This document shows positions 51,391 through 61,224 of a stretch of DNA of 64,000 nucleotides, piece after piece (positions within the stretch are counted from its first letter, which is position 1; each line of letters opens with the position of its first letter). The DNA comes from Flavobacterium sp. DG2-3. GTDB taxonomy: Bacteria > Bacteroidota > Bacteroidia > Flavobacteriales > Flavobacteriaceae. The stretch spans positions 38,475-102,474 of the forward strand of contig NZ_JAVAMB010000017.1 in NCBI RefSeq assembly GCF_030730925.1. Reading direction: 5' to 3'. The translations under genes and the position numbers were made by a program. A model generated the notes under the pieces. It did not search any database. It was given only the letters and a program-made list of their open reading frames with translations, and was not told the DNA's origin.

Positions 51391-54300
51391 ATGGTCGCCA
51401 ACTATAGTTTTTTCAATTCGGTTATTTCAGGAATTTCCACTGCTGGAAATGCCTTTGAATCAATTATGACCGGATGGTATGTATTCAATTCCGATATTAT
51501 TTATTACAATAATCATAAACTTTTTGTTTTAGGATTATCGCTTTTTGCTTTTCTTTCGCTGCTGATTTACCAGTTTTTTAGAATTAAATCTAAAATTGGA
51601 AATTTCATCGAAAAAAAGAAAGAACACGAAACTGTTAGCAGAGAATACCAGCTTTATATTTTGTTTTTTGGTATTGCGGTAATTGTTATTGAAATTATAA
51701 ATGAAATCTTTAAAATTAGACCAAAAAGCCTATTGGTTGTAAATGTTCTAATAGGTGTTTTTGTTCTTATTACTTATGCGATAACAGACAAAATCAAGTG
51801 GCTGCGAGATCAAATTCAGCAGATTTTTATCTTCTGTTTTTTTATTTATATCAGTTACGTTGCCTACAATATTGTTAATTTAAGAAATGATGTTGTTCCT
51901 ATCATCGTTTTCTTGATTTCTTTTTTCTTTTCGTACAACATTCTCAAACCCATAAAAATTTACTGGCTTTTTGTTGCTTTAACGTTTACTTTTTTAATTG
52001 TCACGTTAGCCCTGCATCTCATCCCTATAAAATCTTCTATTTTACTGCTCAATTTCTGCATTCTGATTTTCATTATAAATCAGGTAAAATATGCGGTTTT
52101 ATTAAACAATCGTGACAATTTTAGGTTTGCAAGCGAAATTGTCCATAAAGGAAACTCGCTTACAATTGCATCCAACCAAAAAGGCGAAATTCTTTTTTGT
52201 AGCGAAACCATAACCCCAATTTTAGGATATCAGCCTGATGCTGTTATGGGCTTAAAATTCTGGGAATTGACCCAAGATCCTGAATCAAAAGGAAATATAA
52301 ATGTAGCCGGAAGTCAAGAAAATAAACTTTACATTAGAAAATTAAAAACCGAAAACGGCGAATACAAATACATTCAGTGGAAAGATAAAAAGTTCTCAGA
52401 CGATTTAATTATCAGTATTGGGCAAGATGTTACAGAACAGGTAATTGTTCAAGATCAGTACAAAAATTTAATTCAGACAGCGACCGATATTATTTTTGAA
52501 ATTGATGCCGAAGGTCATTTCACTTTTATAAATGAATTCGGAATTTCTGCTCTTGGCTATCCCGAAAACGAAATCATTACAAAACATTATTCCAATTTTA
52601 TACACGAAAATTATATCAGCAGCGCCGTAGATTTTTATGAAAATCTGGTCCTTAATGAAAGTAATTACCCAATTATTGAAATTCCGATTCTGAAAAAAAA
52701 TGGTGAAGAAATCTGGATTTCACAAAAAATCATTGTCCGTAAAAATGACTTAGGATTAACGATTGGATTTTCTGGAATTGCAAGGGATATTACAGAGAAA
52801 AAAAATATCGAAAACGAGAAAAAAAGACGTCTTAAAAAAATTGAGGCCTATAATAGTTCGACCAAAAAATTATCAACGACCGACTTTAGCAAGTATGACC
52901 AATTAAACACGGTCATTGATTTAATATTAAAAGAAGCCGCTACAATAAGTCAAGTCAACCGTATAAGTTTCTGGAAATATGATAATGATTTAATCACTTG
53001 CAAAAATCTCTTCAGTCTTGACAATCAAAGCTTAAACGATAAGAATATTCTAAAGAAAGAATCGTATCCTATTTATTTTGAAACATTAAACAACAAAGCG
53101 ATCATTAATGCGCCAGATGTATTCAATAAACTGGAAACCTCTGAATTTGAAAAACTTTACTTTACCAAAAACAACATAAAGTCAATGCTTGATGTGCCAA
53201 TTTTCCTTACGGGTCAATTGGCTGGTGTAGCTTGTTTTGAAAGTACAGAACAAAAAAGAGAATGGGACAATGAAGATATTAATTACGCCAGAACTATTTC
53301 AGATGTAATTTCGCTTGCCATTTCTTCTCAAATGCGTTTAGAGGCTGAAAGAAAATTAGAACTTAAAAGTCAGCTTTTGTCTGCACTTTCTTTATGCACC
53401 GAAAAGTTCTTGCTGAGCAAAACCACGCACCAAATGTTTCAGGAAACGTACAACATTATTGGAAAAGCAGCGAAGGTTGACCACATGTATTACTACGAAA
53501 AAGATGCCATTTATAATGTAGTGAGCCAAAAATACAAATGGTCTCGTGAGGGCGTTACGCATCAGATTACTCCGCTTCGTCTTATGTCTGAAGAAAATCT
53601 GAAAGAAATTTACGAGGCCGCATCGCAAAGAAAAATTGTTAATACATTAACTAGAAATCTTTCTGACGGTTTCTTCAAAAATCTACTGATTGCTAACGAA
53701 ATACAGTCTATTTTAATTTTACCGCTTTATATTAACGATATTTTCAGTGGTTTTATTGGTTTTGATGACTGTACAGTGGAAAGAAAATGGTCTGAAGACG
53801 AAATTAATATCTTTCAAGTCTTAGCAAATAATATTTCGTCTGCTTTAGAACGAAACCGAAATGAAACTAAAATCATTGAAAGTGAAGAAAAATTCAAACT
53901 GATTGCAAACAACATTCCGGGAACAGTTTATCTATCTAAATTTGATGCTTTTTCGACCAAAATATTCTTAAACGACGAAGTTTTAAACCTGACCGGATAT
54001 TCAAAATCCGAGTTTATCGAAAATAATTTGTCTTTTCTCTCGTTAATTCATCCTGATGATAAAGAAGAAGTAATTAACAACCAAATTGATAATTTACAAA
54101 ACGGAATGCCTTTGCATAATGTGTATCGCATTAAGCGCAAAAGCGGCGAGTTTATTTGGATAGAAGAATTTGGAGACGTAATTAAAAGAGATGATGAGAT
54201 TGAATTTGTCGGTGGAATTTATTTTGACATTACAAGCAAAAAAGAAATCGAAGATGCCATAAAAGCCAAACAGCTGGCAGAAGCGGCAAACAAATCAAAA

Positions 54301-55443
54301 TCTGACTTTTTGGCCAATATGTCTCACGAAATCAGAACTCCACTAAACGGAATTATTGGTTTTACACACCTATTAATGAAAACGGATTTGGAAGAAATTC
54401 AAGAAAAATACATGACTACAATTAACCAGTCAGCTCATTCTCTTCTTGAAATTATAAATGATATTTTAGATTTTTCGAAAATTGAAGCCGGAAAACTCGA
54501 ACTTTTTATTGATTTATACGATATTAAAAAAATCTTAGGACAAGTTTTTGATTTAATTGTTTACGAGTCTAACAGAAAAAATCTGGAACTTGAACTGAAT
54601 ATTGATCCCGATGTTCCAAACTATATTTGGACAGATATGGTTCGAATCAAACAGATTTTGATAAACCTGCTTTCAAATGCGGTGAAATTTACAACCGAGG
54701 GTTCTATAAAATTAAATGTCACTCTTTTAGAAAAAAAACAAAATAACAATTGTCTTATTCGTTTTGCAGTAATCGACACTGGAATTGGTATTCTTGAAAA
54801 AAATCAGAAGAAAATATTCAAAGCTTTCTTGCAAGAAGACAGCTCTACAACTAGAAAATTTGGAGGAACTGGCTTGGGCTTAACCATATCAAATCAGTTG
54901 CTTGCTTTGATGGAAAGCCGTTTACAGCTAGAAAGCAAAATTGACGAAGGAAGTACTTTTTTCTTTGATTTAAACTTAAAAACAAGCAACCAAAGCATTA
55001 ATGATAAATACAATGCCGAACTCAAAAGTTTAAATATCAATGTCGATTCTAATGAAATTGAAACAAGCGACAGCAACATCACTTTTTTAATTGTTGAAGA
55101 TAATAAGGTGAACATGCTCCTTCTTAAAACCATTATAAAAAATCTCTACAATAATGCTTTTATTTTCGAATGCGAAAACGGATACGAAGCCATTCAGCAA
55201 TTTGAAAAAATCAATCCGACCATTATTTTTATGGATATCCAAATGCCAATTATGAATGGCTATGAAACTGCAAAAGCCATTAGAAACACCAAAAAAGGGC
55301 GAGACATTCCGATAATTGCAGTTACCGCAGGAGCTGAAAAAGAAGAGCGAAACAAATGCATTTCTGCTGGAATGGACGATTATATTTCTAAACCTATTAT
55401 GAAAGGAACTGTTGAAGAAGCTTTAGTAAAATGGCTAGGATAA
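51391..55443 (+). CDS. Hybrid sensor histidine kinase with PAS and GAF domains
   Basis: This 1350-residue kinase has about seven membrane helices (residues 1-240), PAS domains at about 245-355 and 360-475, two GAF domains at about 505-655 and 665-825, a third PAS at about 835-950, a HisKA domain with H979 in ANMSHEIRTPLNG, an ATPase domain (about 1077-1200; INLLSNAVKFT, DTGIGI, GGTGLGL) and a fused receiver with D1282 in FMDIQMPIMNG. There is no output domain, so the signal must leave through a phosphotransfer protein or by direct contact (inference). No partner is encoded nearby. The many sensory domains suggest integration of several cytoplasmic cues. Confidence 0.95.
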   Translation: MVANYSFFNSVISGISTAGNAFESIMTGWYVFNSDIIYYNNHKLFVLGLSLFAFLSLLIYQFFRIKSKIGNFIEKKKEHETVSREYQLYILFFGIAVIVIEIINEIFKIRPKSLLVVNVLIGVFVLITYAITDKIKWLRDQIQQIFIFCFFIYISYVAYNIVNLRNDVVPIIVFLISFFFSYNILKPIKIYWLFVALTFTFLIVTLALHLIPIKSSILLLNFCILIFIINQVKYAVLLNNRDNFRFASEIVHKGNSLTIASNQKGEILFCSETITPILGYQPDAVMGLKFWELTQDPESKGNINVAGSQENKLYIRKLKTENGEYKYIQWKDKKFSDDLIISIGQDVTEQVIVQDQYKNLIQTATDIIFEIDAEGHFTFINEFGISALGYPENEIITKHYSNFIHENYISSAVDFYENLVLNESNYPIIEIPILKKNGEEIWISQKIIVRKNDLGLTIGFSGIARDITEKKNIENEKKRRLKKIEAYNSSTKKLSTTDFSKYDQLNTVIDLILKEAATISQVNRISFWKYDNDLITCKNLFSLDNQSLNDKNILKKESYPIYFETLNNKAIINAPDVFNKLETSEFEKLYFTKNNIKSMLDVPIFLTGQLAGVACFESTEQKREWDNEDINYARTISDVISLAISSQMRLEAERKLELKSQLLSALSLCTEKFLLSKTTHQMFQETYNIIGKAAKVDHMYYYEKDAIYNVVSQKYKWSREGVTHQITPLRLMSEENLKEIYEAASQRKIVNTLTRNLSDGFFKNLLIANEIQSILILPLYINDIFSGFIGFDDCTVERKWSEDEINIFQVLANNISSALERNRNETKIIESEEKFKLIANNIPGTVYLSKFDAFSTKIFLNDEVLNLTGYSKSEFIENNLSFLSLIHPDDKEEVINNQIDNLQNGMPLHNVYRIKRKSGEFIWIEEFGDVIKRDDEIEFVGGIYFDITSKKEIEDAIKAKQLAEAANKSKSDFLANMSHEIRTPLNGIIGFTHLLMKTDLEEIQEKYMTTINQSAHSLLEIINDILDFSKIEAGKLELFIDLYDIKKILGQVFDLIVYESNRKNLELELNIDPDVPNYIWTDMVRIKQILINLLSNAVKFTTEGSIKLNVTLLEKKQNNNCLIRFAVIDTGIGILEKNQKKIFKAFLQEDSSTTRKFGGTGLGLTISNQLLALMESRLQLESKIDEGSTFFFDLNLKTSNQSINDKYNAELKSLNINVDSNEIETSDSNITFLIVEDNKVNMLLLKTIIKNLYNNAFIFECENGYEAIQQFEKINPTIIFMDIQMPIMNGYETAKAIRNTKKGRDIPIIAVTAGAEKEERNKCISAGMDDYISKPIMKGTVEEALVKWLG

Positions 55444-55582
55444 TTGGTTTCTCCTGTAAAAATAGCTTCAAGCTCAAAACTCCAAGAACGGCTGAAAACT
55501 AAATGTCCTGTTTGTGAAATTTATCACAAAAAATCTCTAAATTCGTACAAGGTTTTAATAACAAGTTAAAAAACAATTCAAT

Positions 55583-56434
55583 ATGAAATGGCAAGGCAGA
55601 AGACAAAGTGACAATGTAGAAGACAGAAGATCAATTTCTGGCGGTGGCAAAGCACTAGTCGGCGGTGGCGTTATTGGGATTATTATTTTACTGCTGAATG
55701 TTTTTGGTGGTGAAACGGGTCAGCAAATAGCCCCAATTTTAGAACAAATGCAAGGCGGACAGCAACAAACCGAAGCTGCAGCTCCTTTAAGCAAGGAAGA
55801 TGAAGAAATGGGGAATTTTGTTAGAGTTGTTCTAGCGGACAACGAAGACATTTGGAGCAAAATTTTTGCTGAACATGGCATGACCTACGAAAAACCAAAA
55901 TTGGTTCTTTTCAAAGGTTCTGTACAGACAGCTTGTGGCGGCGCATCATCTGCTTCTGGGCCTTTTTATTGCCCTGGCGATCGTAAAGTGTATATGGACT
56001 TAGCTTTTTTTGAAGAATTAAAAAGTAGATTTGGTGCAAAAGGGGGCGATTTTGCCATTGCTTACGTTATTGCACATGAAATTGGACATCACATTCAGAC
56101 TTTAATCGGGACGTCTTCTAAAATGCGTCAAATGCAGCAAGGAAAAAGTGAGGCGGAAGCCAATAAATTATCTGTAGCATTAGAATTACAAGCCGATTTT
56201 TATGCTGGAGTTTGGACACACTATAATCAAGCAAATCTAGACACTGGAGATATCGAAGAAGCCCTAAGCGCAGCAAATGCAGTTGGTGACGATGCTATTC
56301 AGAGCAAAATGCAAGGACATGTCGTTCCCGATTCTTTTACCCACGGAACATCAGAACAAAGAATGTATTGGTTTAATAAAGGTTTTAAAAGCGGAGATAT
56401 CACGCAAGGCACTACATTTGAAGAAATTCGATAA
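55583..56434 (+). CDS. YpfJ-type neutral zinc metallopeptidase
   Basis: This 283-residue member of the PF04228 putative neutral zinc metallopeptidases begins MKWQGRRQSDNVEDRR, characteristic of the family, with one membrane helix (about residues 33-50) and a protease domain holding H165-E-I-G-H169 plus a downstream EXXAD-like LELQADFYAG. The end FTHGTSEQRMYWFNKGFKSG is also typical. It is anchored in the inner membrane with the catalytic part outside (inference). Substrates are unknown. It is monocistronic with terminator. Confidence 0.95.
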   Translation: MKWQGRRQSDNVEDRRSISGGGKALVGGGVIGIIILLLNVFGGETGQQIAPILEQMQGGQQQTEAAAPLSKEDEEMGNFVRVVLADNEDIWSKIFAEHGMTYEKPKLVLFKGSVQTACGGASSASGPFYCPGDRKVYMDLAFFEELKSRFGAKGGDFAIAYVIAHEIGHHIQTLIGTSSKMRQMQQGKSEAEANKLSVALELQADFYAGVWTHYNQANLDTGDIEEALSAANAVGDDAIQSKMQGHVVPDSFTHGTSEQRMYWFNKGFKSGDITQGTTFEEIR

Positions 56435-56462
56435 TACATAAACCAAATATAATAACCACCAG

Positions 56463-56496
56463 AAAAGCATGACTTAATCGTCGTGCTTTTTTTTAT
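56463..56496 (+). terminator. Intrinsic terminator after the zinc metallopeptidase
   Basis: An 11-bp stem AAAAGCATGAC / GTCGTGCTTTT with one G-T pair and a 6-base loop is followed by T residues. Confidence 0.88.
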
Positions 56497-56681
56497 AAAC
56501 CATATAAGTTATATAAGTTTTTTTTCGAAGCCATATTGTTGTTTTCCTAAACGGGAGAAAGAACATATTAGAAGCTGTACATATGAATTGTTACAAACAT
56601 TTCTCTTAAAGATTCTTCTTTAAAAAAAACAAAACTCAAATCACTTAAATGAACTTATATGGTTCCCAAAACATAAAAGCA

Positions 56682-56712
56682 CAAAAAAAGCCTTGAATTT
56701 CTTCAAGGCTTT
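56682..56712 (-). terminator. Intrinsic terminator of tRNA-His
   Basis: On the minus strand a nine-base-pair stem AGCCTTGAA / TTCAAGGCT with a 4-base loop is followed by a T run, 8 bp after the tRNA 3' end. Confidence 0.9.
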
Positions 56713-56719
56713 AAATCTG

Positions 56720-56794
56720 GGTGGCTGACCGGGTTCGAACCGGCGACCCGCGGCACCACAAACCGCTACTCTAACCAGCTGAGCTACAACCACC
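56720..56794 (-). tRNA. tRNA-His (anticodon GTG)
   Basis: The cloverleaf was folded by hand. Acceptor GTGGTTG pairs with CAGCCAC (one T-G pair). The anticodon stem GCGGT / GCCGC encloses the loop TTGTGGT with anticodon GTG. The T loop is GTTCGAA. An extra G at 56794 can serve as the G-1 typical of tRNA-His, opposite discriminator C73. CCA is not encoded. A terminator follows. The rest of the spacer 56435-56872 shows no gene. Confidence 0.97.
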
Positions 56795-56872
56795 ATTTTT
56801 CTGCTTAGCGAGTGCAAATATAGAACAAAGGTTCAGTTCTACAAAGAAAAAAATGAAAAATTTTTATAAAAA

Positions 56873-57589
56873 TTAAATCAAATTTTCTAAGCTATTGACT
56901 GCCAAACACCTTTCAACTGTAAAACCTTCTGCAAAATCTTTTCCAACCAGTCTTCCTAAGTCCTGCGCACGATAATTTAAGCTTTCAAAAAAGTTTTTAC
57001 TCGTAATTGGCGTTGCTGGTTCTTTTGAATTCGGGTCGTAAAATTGGGTTTTATAGGCAGAAATTGCTTCTACTTTCTTTTTTTCAAATCCAGTAATGTC
57101 TACCACAAAATCTGGAGTAAGATTTTTCCATTGAATATAATGGTAAACTACTTTTGGACGCCAAGCTTCCTGTTTTTCTCCATCAAGAGTAGTTTCGATT
57201 TTCATTAAACCAGATAAAAAACAAGAATCAGAAACCAATTTGCTTCCTTTTCCGTGATCGATATGGCGATCATCAATAGCATTACACAATACAATTTCTG
57301 GTTTATACTTGCGAATCATTTTTATGACTTCCAGCTGATGTTTTTCATCGTTAACGAAAAATCCGTCACGCATGCGCAAATTTTCGCGTACAACAACGCC
57401 CAAAATTTCCGCAGCATCTTTTGCTTCCTGATCTCTAGTTTCTGCCGTTCCGCGCGTTCCTAATTCGCCACGCGTTAAATCAACAATCCCTACTTTTTTT
57501 CCAAGGGAAACTTCTTTTAAAATGGTTCCCGCACAACCCAATTCTACATCGTCTGGGTGTGCCCCAAAGGCTAATATATCTAATTTCAT
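56873..57589 (-). CDS. bshB1: Bacillithiol biosynthesis deacetylase BshB1
   Basis: This 238-residue zinc deacetylase of the PIG-L fold removes acetyl from GlcNAc-malate in bacillithiol synthesis. The metal motif AHPDDVELGCAG contains H11 and D14. DLTRGELGTRGTAETRDQEA, NAIDDRHIDHGKGS and SAYKTQFYDPNS are hallmarks of BshB1. This shows that the organism uses bacillithiol as a low-molecular-weight thiol. The other bsh genes are not in the window. The leader contains GTTTCAT heptamers. Confidence 0.95.
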   Translation of the reverse strand: MKLDILAFGAHPDDVELGCAGTILKEVSLGKKVGIVDLTRGELGTRGTAETRDQEAKDAAEILGVVVRENLRMRDGFFVNDEKHQLEVIKMIRKYKPEIVLCNAIDDRHIDHGKGSKLVSDSCFLSGLMKIETTLDGEKQEAWRPKVVYHYIQWKNLTPDFVVDITGFEKKKVEAISAYKTQFYDPNSKEPATPITSKNFFESLNYRAQDLGRLVGKDFAEGFTVERCLAVNSLENLI

Positions 57590-57607
57590 GTTTTTTTGTT
57601 TGTTTTT

Positions 57608-57642
57608 GTTTCAGGTTTCATGTTTCATGTTTCAAGTTGCCA
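57608..57642. repeat. 7-nt-period array (GTTTCAT) before bshB1
   Basis: Units start at 57608, 57615, 57622, 57629 and 57636: GTTTCAG, GTTTCAT, GTTTCAT, GTTTCAA and GTTGCCA. It lies 18 bp upstream of the bshB1 start. It is the reverse complement of the GAAACAT array at 39453. Confidence 0.8.
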
Positions 57643-57815
57643 ATTGGAAACTAAATCCTGAAATGATATAAACTAACGCAAAGTGCGCTAAGTTTTTTTT
57701 ATTTATTATTATGTTTAAAAAAGTTCGCAAAGCTTTATGAACTATGCTTGTTCGATTGATTTACATCAAGAGAACATTGCTTTCTTTGCTATTAATTTTA
57801 TCTCAAGTTCTGCGC

Positions 57816-57888
57816 ATTGTCAGGCTGAGTGGAGTCGAAGACCTTTGTGCCCTTCTCCCGAAGCCTCGGGATCGCTCAGGGAGACAAT
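57816..57888. repeat. Inverted element of the TTGTC..CTGA family
   Basis: ATTGTCAGGCTGAG at the left end and the complement of ATTGTCTCCCTGAGCG at the right end (57873-57888) form an imperfect palindrome, with inner CTTCTCCCGAAGCCTCGGGA. With the heptamers before and after it, it accounts for most of the spacer 57590-57905, which also holds one CGCAAAG-like word near 57680. Confidence 0.7.
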
Positions 57889-57916
57889 CATTCATAATTC
57901 ATAACTTATAACTTCA
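57889..57916. repeat. 7-nt-period array (AATTCAT) running into the isochorismate synthase stop
   Basis: Heptamers CATTCAT, AATTCAT, AACTTAT and AACTTCA start at 57889, 57896, 57903 and 57910. The stop codon and the last two codons of the overlapping gene fall inside the array. Confidence 0.6.
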
Positions 57917-58970
57917 AAACTCTCTTCATCGTCATCGATTTATTGACGCTTTCTTCCCACTCTTTTTCTGGAATACTTTCTTTTGTGATACCGCAGCCCA
58001 TATACAAAATCGCTTTTTCTTCCTGAATCTGCATGCAACGTAAATTTACAAATAAATCAGAACTTGAATTATTTCCTACGAAAGTGCTATTTAGTTCCCC
58101 TAAAAAACCGGTGTAAAAAGTTCTATCATAGTTTTCATTTTCTAAAATAAATACTTTTGATTTCTTTTTCGGAAGTCCGCAAACAGCTGGTGTTGGATGC
58201 AAAGTATCAATCACTTCTTCTAAAGTTGAATTGTCTTTTAAAACCCCAGAAATATCGGTTTTTATGTGCCAGATCGATCCCGCTTTTAAGCTGTAAGGTT
58301 CAGAAATCACAACTGAAGCTGTAAATTCGCGAAGGCGTTTTACAATAAAATCAGTCACAAATTGCTGTTCGTCTTTTTCTTTTTGCTGCCAAACGATTTC
58401 TGTTTCCTGATTGTCTTTCTGCGTTCCTGCCAAAGCCATAGTTTCAAAAACATTTCCGTTTGCTTTTAGCAGTTTTTCTGGTGTTGCTCCCATCCAAAGT
58501 CCAATTTTAGGATGAAAGAAACAATAACAAAAAGTGGCAGGATAGAGCTGAACCAAGTGCTGAAAAGTTTCAATAAAATCAAATTCAGCTAAAGGCACTT
58601 CTTCGCTTCTTGATAAAACTACCTTTTTGAATTCTTCGTTTTTAATAGCCTGAATTCCCTGCGCTACTAAATATTCATACTGAAACTTAGCTTCAGGATC
58701 AAAATTAAAATCATCAATTTCGATTGGTTCAAAAGAAGTCGTTTCTTTTTCTGCGGTAATAATTTCCGATTCGTTTTCAGGAATTAAAATCAGCTGTTTT
58801 TCGTCAAAAGAAGCAAAAACAAATCCTTTTTCGCTGTAATCCGAAACGGTATTTAAAATAGTATTCTGTTGTAAAATCCCAACGTAGTTTACTGTATTGG
58901 GTTTTGAATAAAGTACAAAGGGTAAATTTTGTTCTTTATGATTTTTAATTTTTAAGAAAAATGAATTCAT
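57906..58970 (-). CDS. menF: Isochorismate synthase (menaquinone pathway)
   Basis: This 354-residue chorismate-binding enzyme contains KVVLSRSEEV, GLWMGATPEKLLKANGN, TMALAGTQKDN, HPTPAVCGLPK and the closing GELNSTF..LRCMQI..LYMGCGIT segment. These fit MenF/EntC-type isochorismate synthases, which start menaquinone or siderophore synthesis. The N-terminal part is short, as in other Bacteroidota. The preceding thioesterase gene, 3 bp away, points to menaquinone. The stop codon lies within a heptamer repeat. Confidence 0.92.
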   Translation of the reverse strand: MNSFFLKIKNHKEQNLPFVLYSKPNTVNYVGILQQNTILNTVSDYSEKGFVFASFDEKQLILIPENESEIITAEKETTSFEPIEIDDFNFDPEAKFQYEYLVAQGIQAIKNEEFKKVVLSRSEEVPLAEFDFIETFQHLVQLYPATFCYCFFHPKIGLWMGATPEKLLKANGNVFETMALAGTQKDNQETEIVWQQKEKDEQQFVTDFIVKRLREFTASVVISEPYSLKAGSIWHIKTDISGVLKDNSTLEEVIDTLHPTPAVCGLPKKKSKVFILENENYDRTFYTGFLGELNSTFVGNNSSSDLFVNLRCMQIQEEKAILYMGCGITKESIPEKEWEESVNKSMTMKRVLKL

Positions 58971-58973
58971 GAT

Positions 58974-59405
58974 TTATTCGCTTTTCTTTCTATCCAAAAC
59001 CATATTCGTCAGTTTACAAAGCGAAATCAAGTTTCCTTCTTCATCGGTAATTTTGATTTCCCAAAGATGAAGACTTCTTCCTTTATGAATAATTCTGGCT
59101 GTACCAAAAACGTAGCCTTCACGAATACTTTTCAGGTGATTTGCCGAAATTTCGATACCTCTTACCTCCTGCTCTTTCGGATTGATAAAAAAGAAGGAAG
59201 CCGCACTCCCAACACTTTCTGCCAAAGCTACAGAAGCACCGCCATGCAATAATCCCATTGGCTGGTGAACGCTTGGATTTACAGGCATTTTTGCAGTTAA
59301 AAAATCTTCTCCAGCGTCGATATATTCAATTTTTAGCGTCTCCATCAATGTGTTTTTAGAAAACTCATTGCAGCGTGCCAAAATCTGTTCTTTTGTATAA
59401 TTCAT
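58974..59405 (-). CDS. Hotdog-fold thioesterase (PaaI/DHNA-CoA thioesterase-like)
   Basis: This 143-residue hotdog protein has HQPMGLLHGGASVALAESVGS, with the catalytic Glu of the PaaI/YbdB group, then EISANHLKSIREGYVFGTAR and GRSLHLWEIKI. It lies directly upstream of and 3 bp from the isochorismate synthase gene on the same strand. This suggests the hydrolysis of 1,4-dihydroxy-2-naphthoyl-CoA in the menaquinone pathway (MenI role; inference from position). Length is standard. Confidence 0.9.
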   Translation of the reverse strand: MNYTKEQILARCNEFSKNTLMETLKIEYIDAGEDFLTAKMPVNPSVHQPMGLLHGGASVALAESVGSAASFFFINPKEQEVRGIEISANHLKSIREGYVFGTARIIHKGRSLHLWEIKITDEEGNLISLCKLTNMVLDRKKSE

Positions 59406-59550
59406 TAAAATAATCTTTAAAATCGTAAAATTAAAGAAAGATAAGACATAAATCTAAAATCAGATTCTAAAATTTAAAATTCAACTTCAAACTTGTCAGT
59501 TTTTTGCTATTTTTACAAAAATAAACAGAATCAATCTTTGGCTTTTTTTT

Positions 59551-59631
59551 GCCACAGATTACACAGATTTTCACAGATTAATTTTTTTATGCACCAAGCA
59601 AAAAATCATTTTAATCCTTTTAATCTGTGGC
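59551..59631. repeat. Inverted repeat with CACAGATTA nonamers (third locus)
   Basis: GCCACAGATTACACAGATT at the left end pairs with AATCTGTGGC at 59622-59631. It is the same family as at 19978 and 20203. It ends 15 bp before the start of the beta-helix lipoprotein gene. Confidence 0.75.
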
Positions 59632-59646
59632 AAAAAAACTATCTAA

Positions 59647-61158
59647 ATGCGTCAATACTTTTTACTTTTTATCTTCGGAATAATTCTGGCTTTCAGCTCT
59701 TGCAGAACTGATTTTGATACTATTGCAAGTTCAGGAGATTTAAAGTTTTCGAAAGACACCGTTTATTTAGATACTGTTTTCAAAAATATTGGTTCAAGCA
59801 CTTATCAATTAAAAGTGTACAATCAGAGTAAAAATGACATTTCGATTCCAGTTGTGCAATTCAAAAAAGGGTTAACCTCTAAATACAGAATGACCGTTGA
59901 CGGAATGACGGGCAATAATGGAAAGATTTTTAATAATGTCACGCTTTTGGCGAAAGACAGTTTGTATATTTTTATAGAAACCACAGCAGATATTACAGAC
60001 GCCAATCCAGACGATTTTTTATATACCGATGAAATCCAATTTGACAGCGGCGCCAATCTTCAAGAAGTTGCTTTGGTAACTTTAATTCAGGACGCTGTCT
60101 TTTTATATCCAAACCAAAATCCTGACGGCTCTAAAGAAAAAATTAAAATTGACGGCAAAGATGTTGACGGATTTTATTTGAGTGAAAATGATCCAACAAA
60201 CGGAAATGAATTTGTTTTTACAAATGAAAAACCGTATGTTATTTATGGATATGCAGGAGTTCCAGAAAACAAAACAGTAACTTTTGAAGCTGGCGCCAGA
60301 GTTCATTTTCATGCCAATTCTGGATTATATGTTGGCAATAAAGCTTCGCTTCAAATTAACGGAGCCGCTTCAGCAACTGATAAACTAGAAAAAGAAGTTA
60401 TTTTTGAAGGCGATCGTTTAGAATCTATGTATTCTGATATTCCTGGACAGTGGAAATCGGTTATTTTTGAAAAAGGCAGTACCAATCATGCTATCAATCA
60501 TCTAACTTTAAAAAATGCCGTTATTGGTTTAGATTTCAGAAGTGCGCTTAATCCGATTCAAATTAAAAACACTCAAATTTACAATTGTGCCGAATACGGA
60601 ATTTTAGCTCAAAATGAACGAATTACGGGAGAAAACATTGTTATAAATCATGCAGGACTAGCTAGTTTATCTTGTGTTTACGGCGGAAATTACAGCTTTA
60701 CGCATTGCACATTTAACAACAATTGGTCTGGCGGCGTTCAATTTGCAGTGAATTTAAGCAATGCTTTGGCAGGCGCAACTCCAGAAACCAATCCACTGAC
60801 AAATGCTACTTTTAATAACTGCATTATTTATGGTTCTGCGACAAACGAACTCAATTTAGATAAAAATACAACTGCAGCCTTTGTTTATCAATTGAATAAT
60901 TGTTTATTGAAATTCAGCAGTTCTACAACAAATCCGTTGTATCAATTCAAAACGGATACAGAGCATTATAACAATATTATTTTGAATGAAAATCCGAAGT
61001 TTTATAATGCTGCTGAAAATAAATTCAATATCGATAAAACTTCTGCCGCTTTCGCGAAAGGGAATCAGGCATACCTCATTCCAACTGATATTTTGGGAGT
61101 TACGAGAACTTCTCCGCCAGATTTGGGTGCTTATCAAAGCGCTGAATTCCCGAAATAA
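59647..61158 (+). CDS. Beta-helix surface lipoprotein
   Basis: This 503-residue lipoprotein has a signal ending FSSC (lipobox Cys19). The N-terminal third is a beta-sandwich-like region with a DUF-type segment SGDLKFSKDTVYLDTVF seen in several Bacteroidota surface proteins. Residues about 200-480 form a parallel beta-helix (ITGENIVINHAGLASLSCVY, HCTFNNNWSGGV, NCIIYGSATNELN) and the chain ends DLGAYQSAE, typical of right-handed beta-helix proteins that bind or cleave polysaccharides. No lyase active site is recognisable. It may be an adhesin or cargo of the surface export path (inference). Confidence 0.78.
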   Translation: MRQYFLLFIFGIILAFSSCRTDFDTIASSGDLKFSKDTVYLDTVFKNIGSSTYQLKVYNQSKNDISIPVVQFKKGLTSKYRMTVDGMTGNNGKIFNNVTLLAKDSLYIFIETTADITDANPDDFLYTDEIQFDSGANLQEVALVTLIQDAVFLYPNQNPDGSKEKIKIDGKDVDGFYLSENDPTNGNEFVFTNEKPYVIYGYAGVPENKTVTFEAGARVHFHANSGLYVGNKASLQINGAASATDKLEKEVIFEGDRLESMYSDIPGQWKSVIFEKGSTNHAINHLTLKNAVIGLDFRSALNPIQIKNTQIYNCAEYGILAQNERITGENIVINHAGLASLSCVYGGNYSFTHCTFNNNWSGGVQFAVNLSNALAGATPETNPLTNATFNNCIIYGSATNELNLDKNTTAAFVYQLNNCLLKFSSSTTNPLYQFKTDTEHYNNIILNENPKFYNAAENKFNIDKTSAAFAKGNQAYLIPTDILGVTRTSPPDLGAYQSAEFPK

Positions 61159-61224
61159 GTTTTTTTTTGCCACGAAGGCGCTAAGACGCAAAGTTTTTTC
61201 TTTTGATAATGTTACTTTTTATTT

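Noticed and set aside
59493..59711. Plus-strand ORF of 72 codons before the beta-helix lipoprotein gene
   Set aside because: It runs through the CACAGATTA inverted repeat and overlaps the start of the real gene in another frame.
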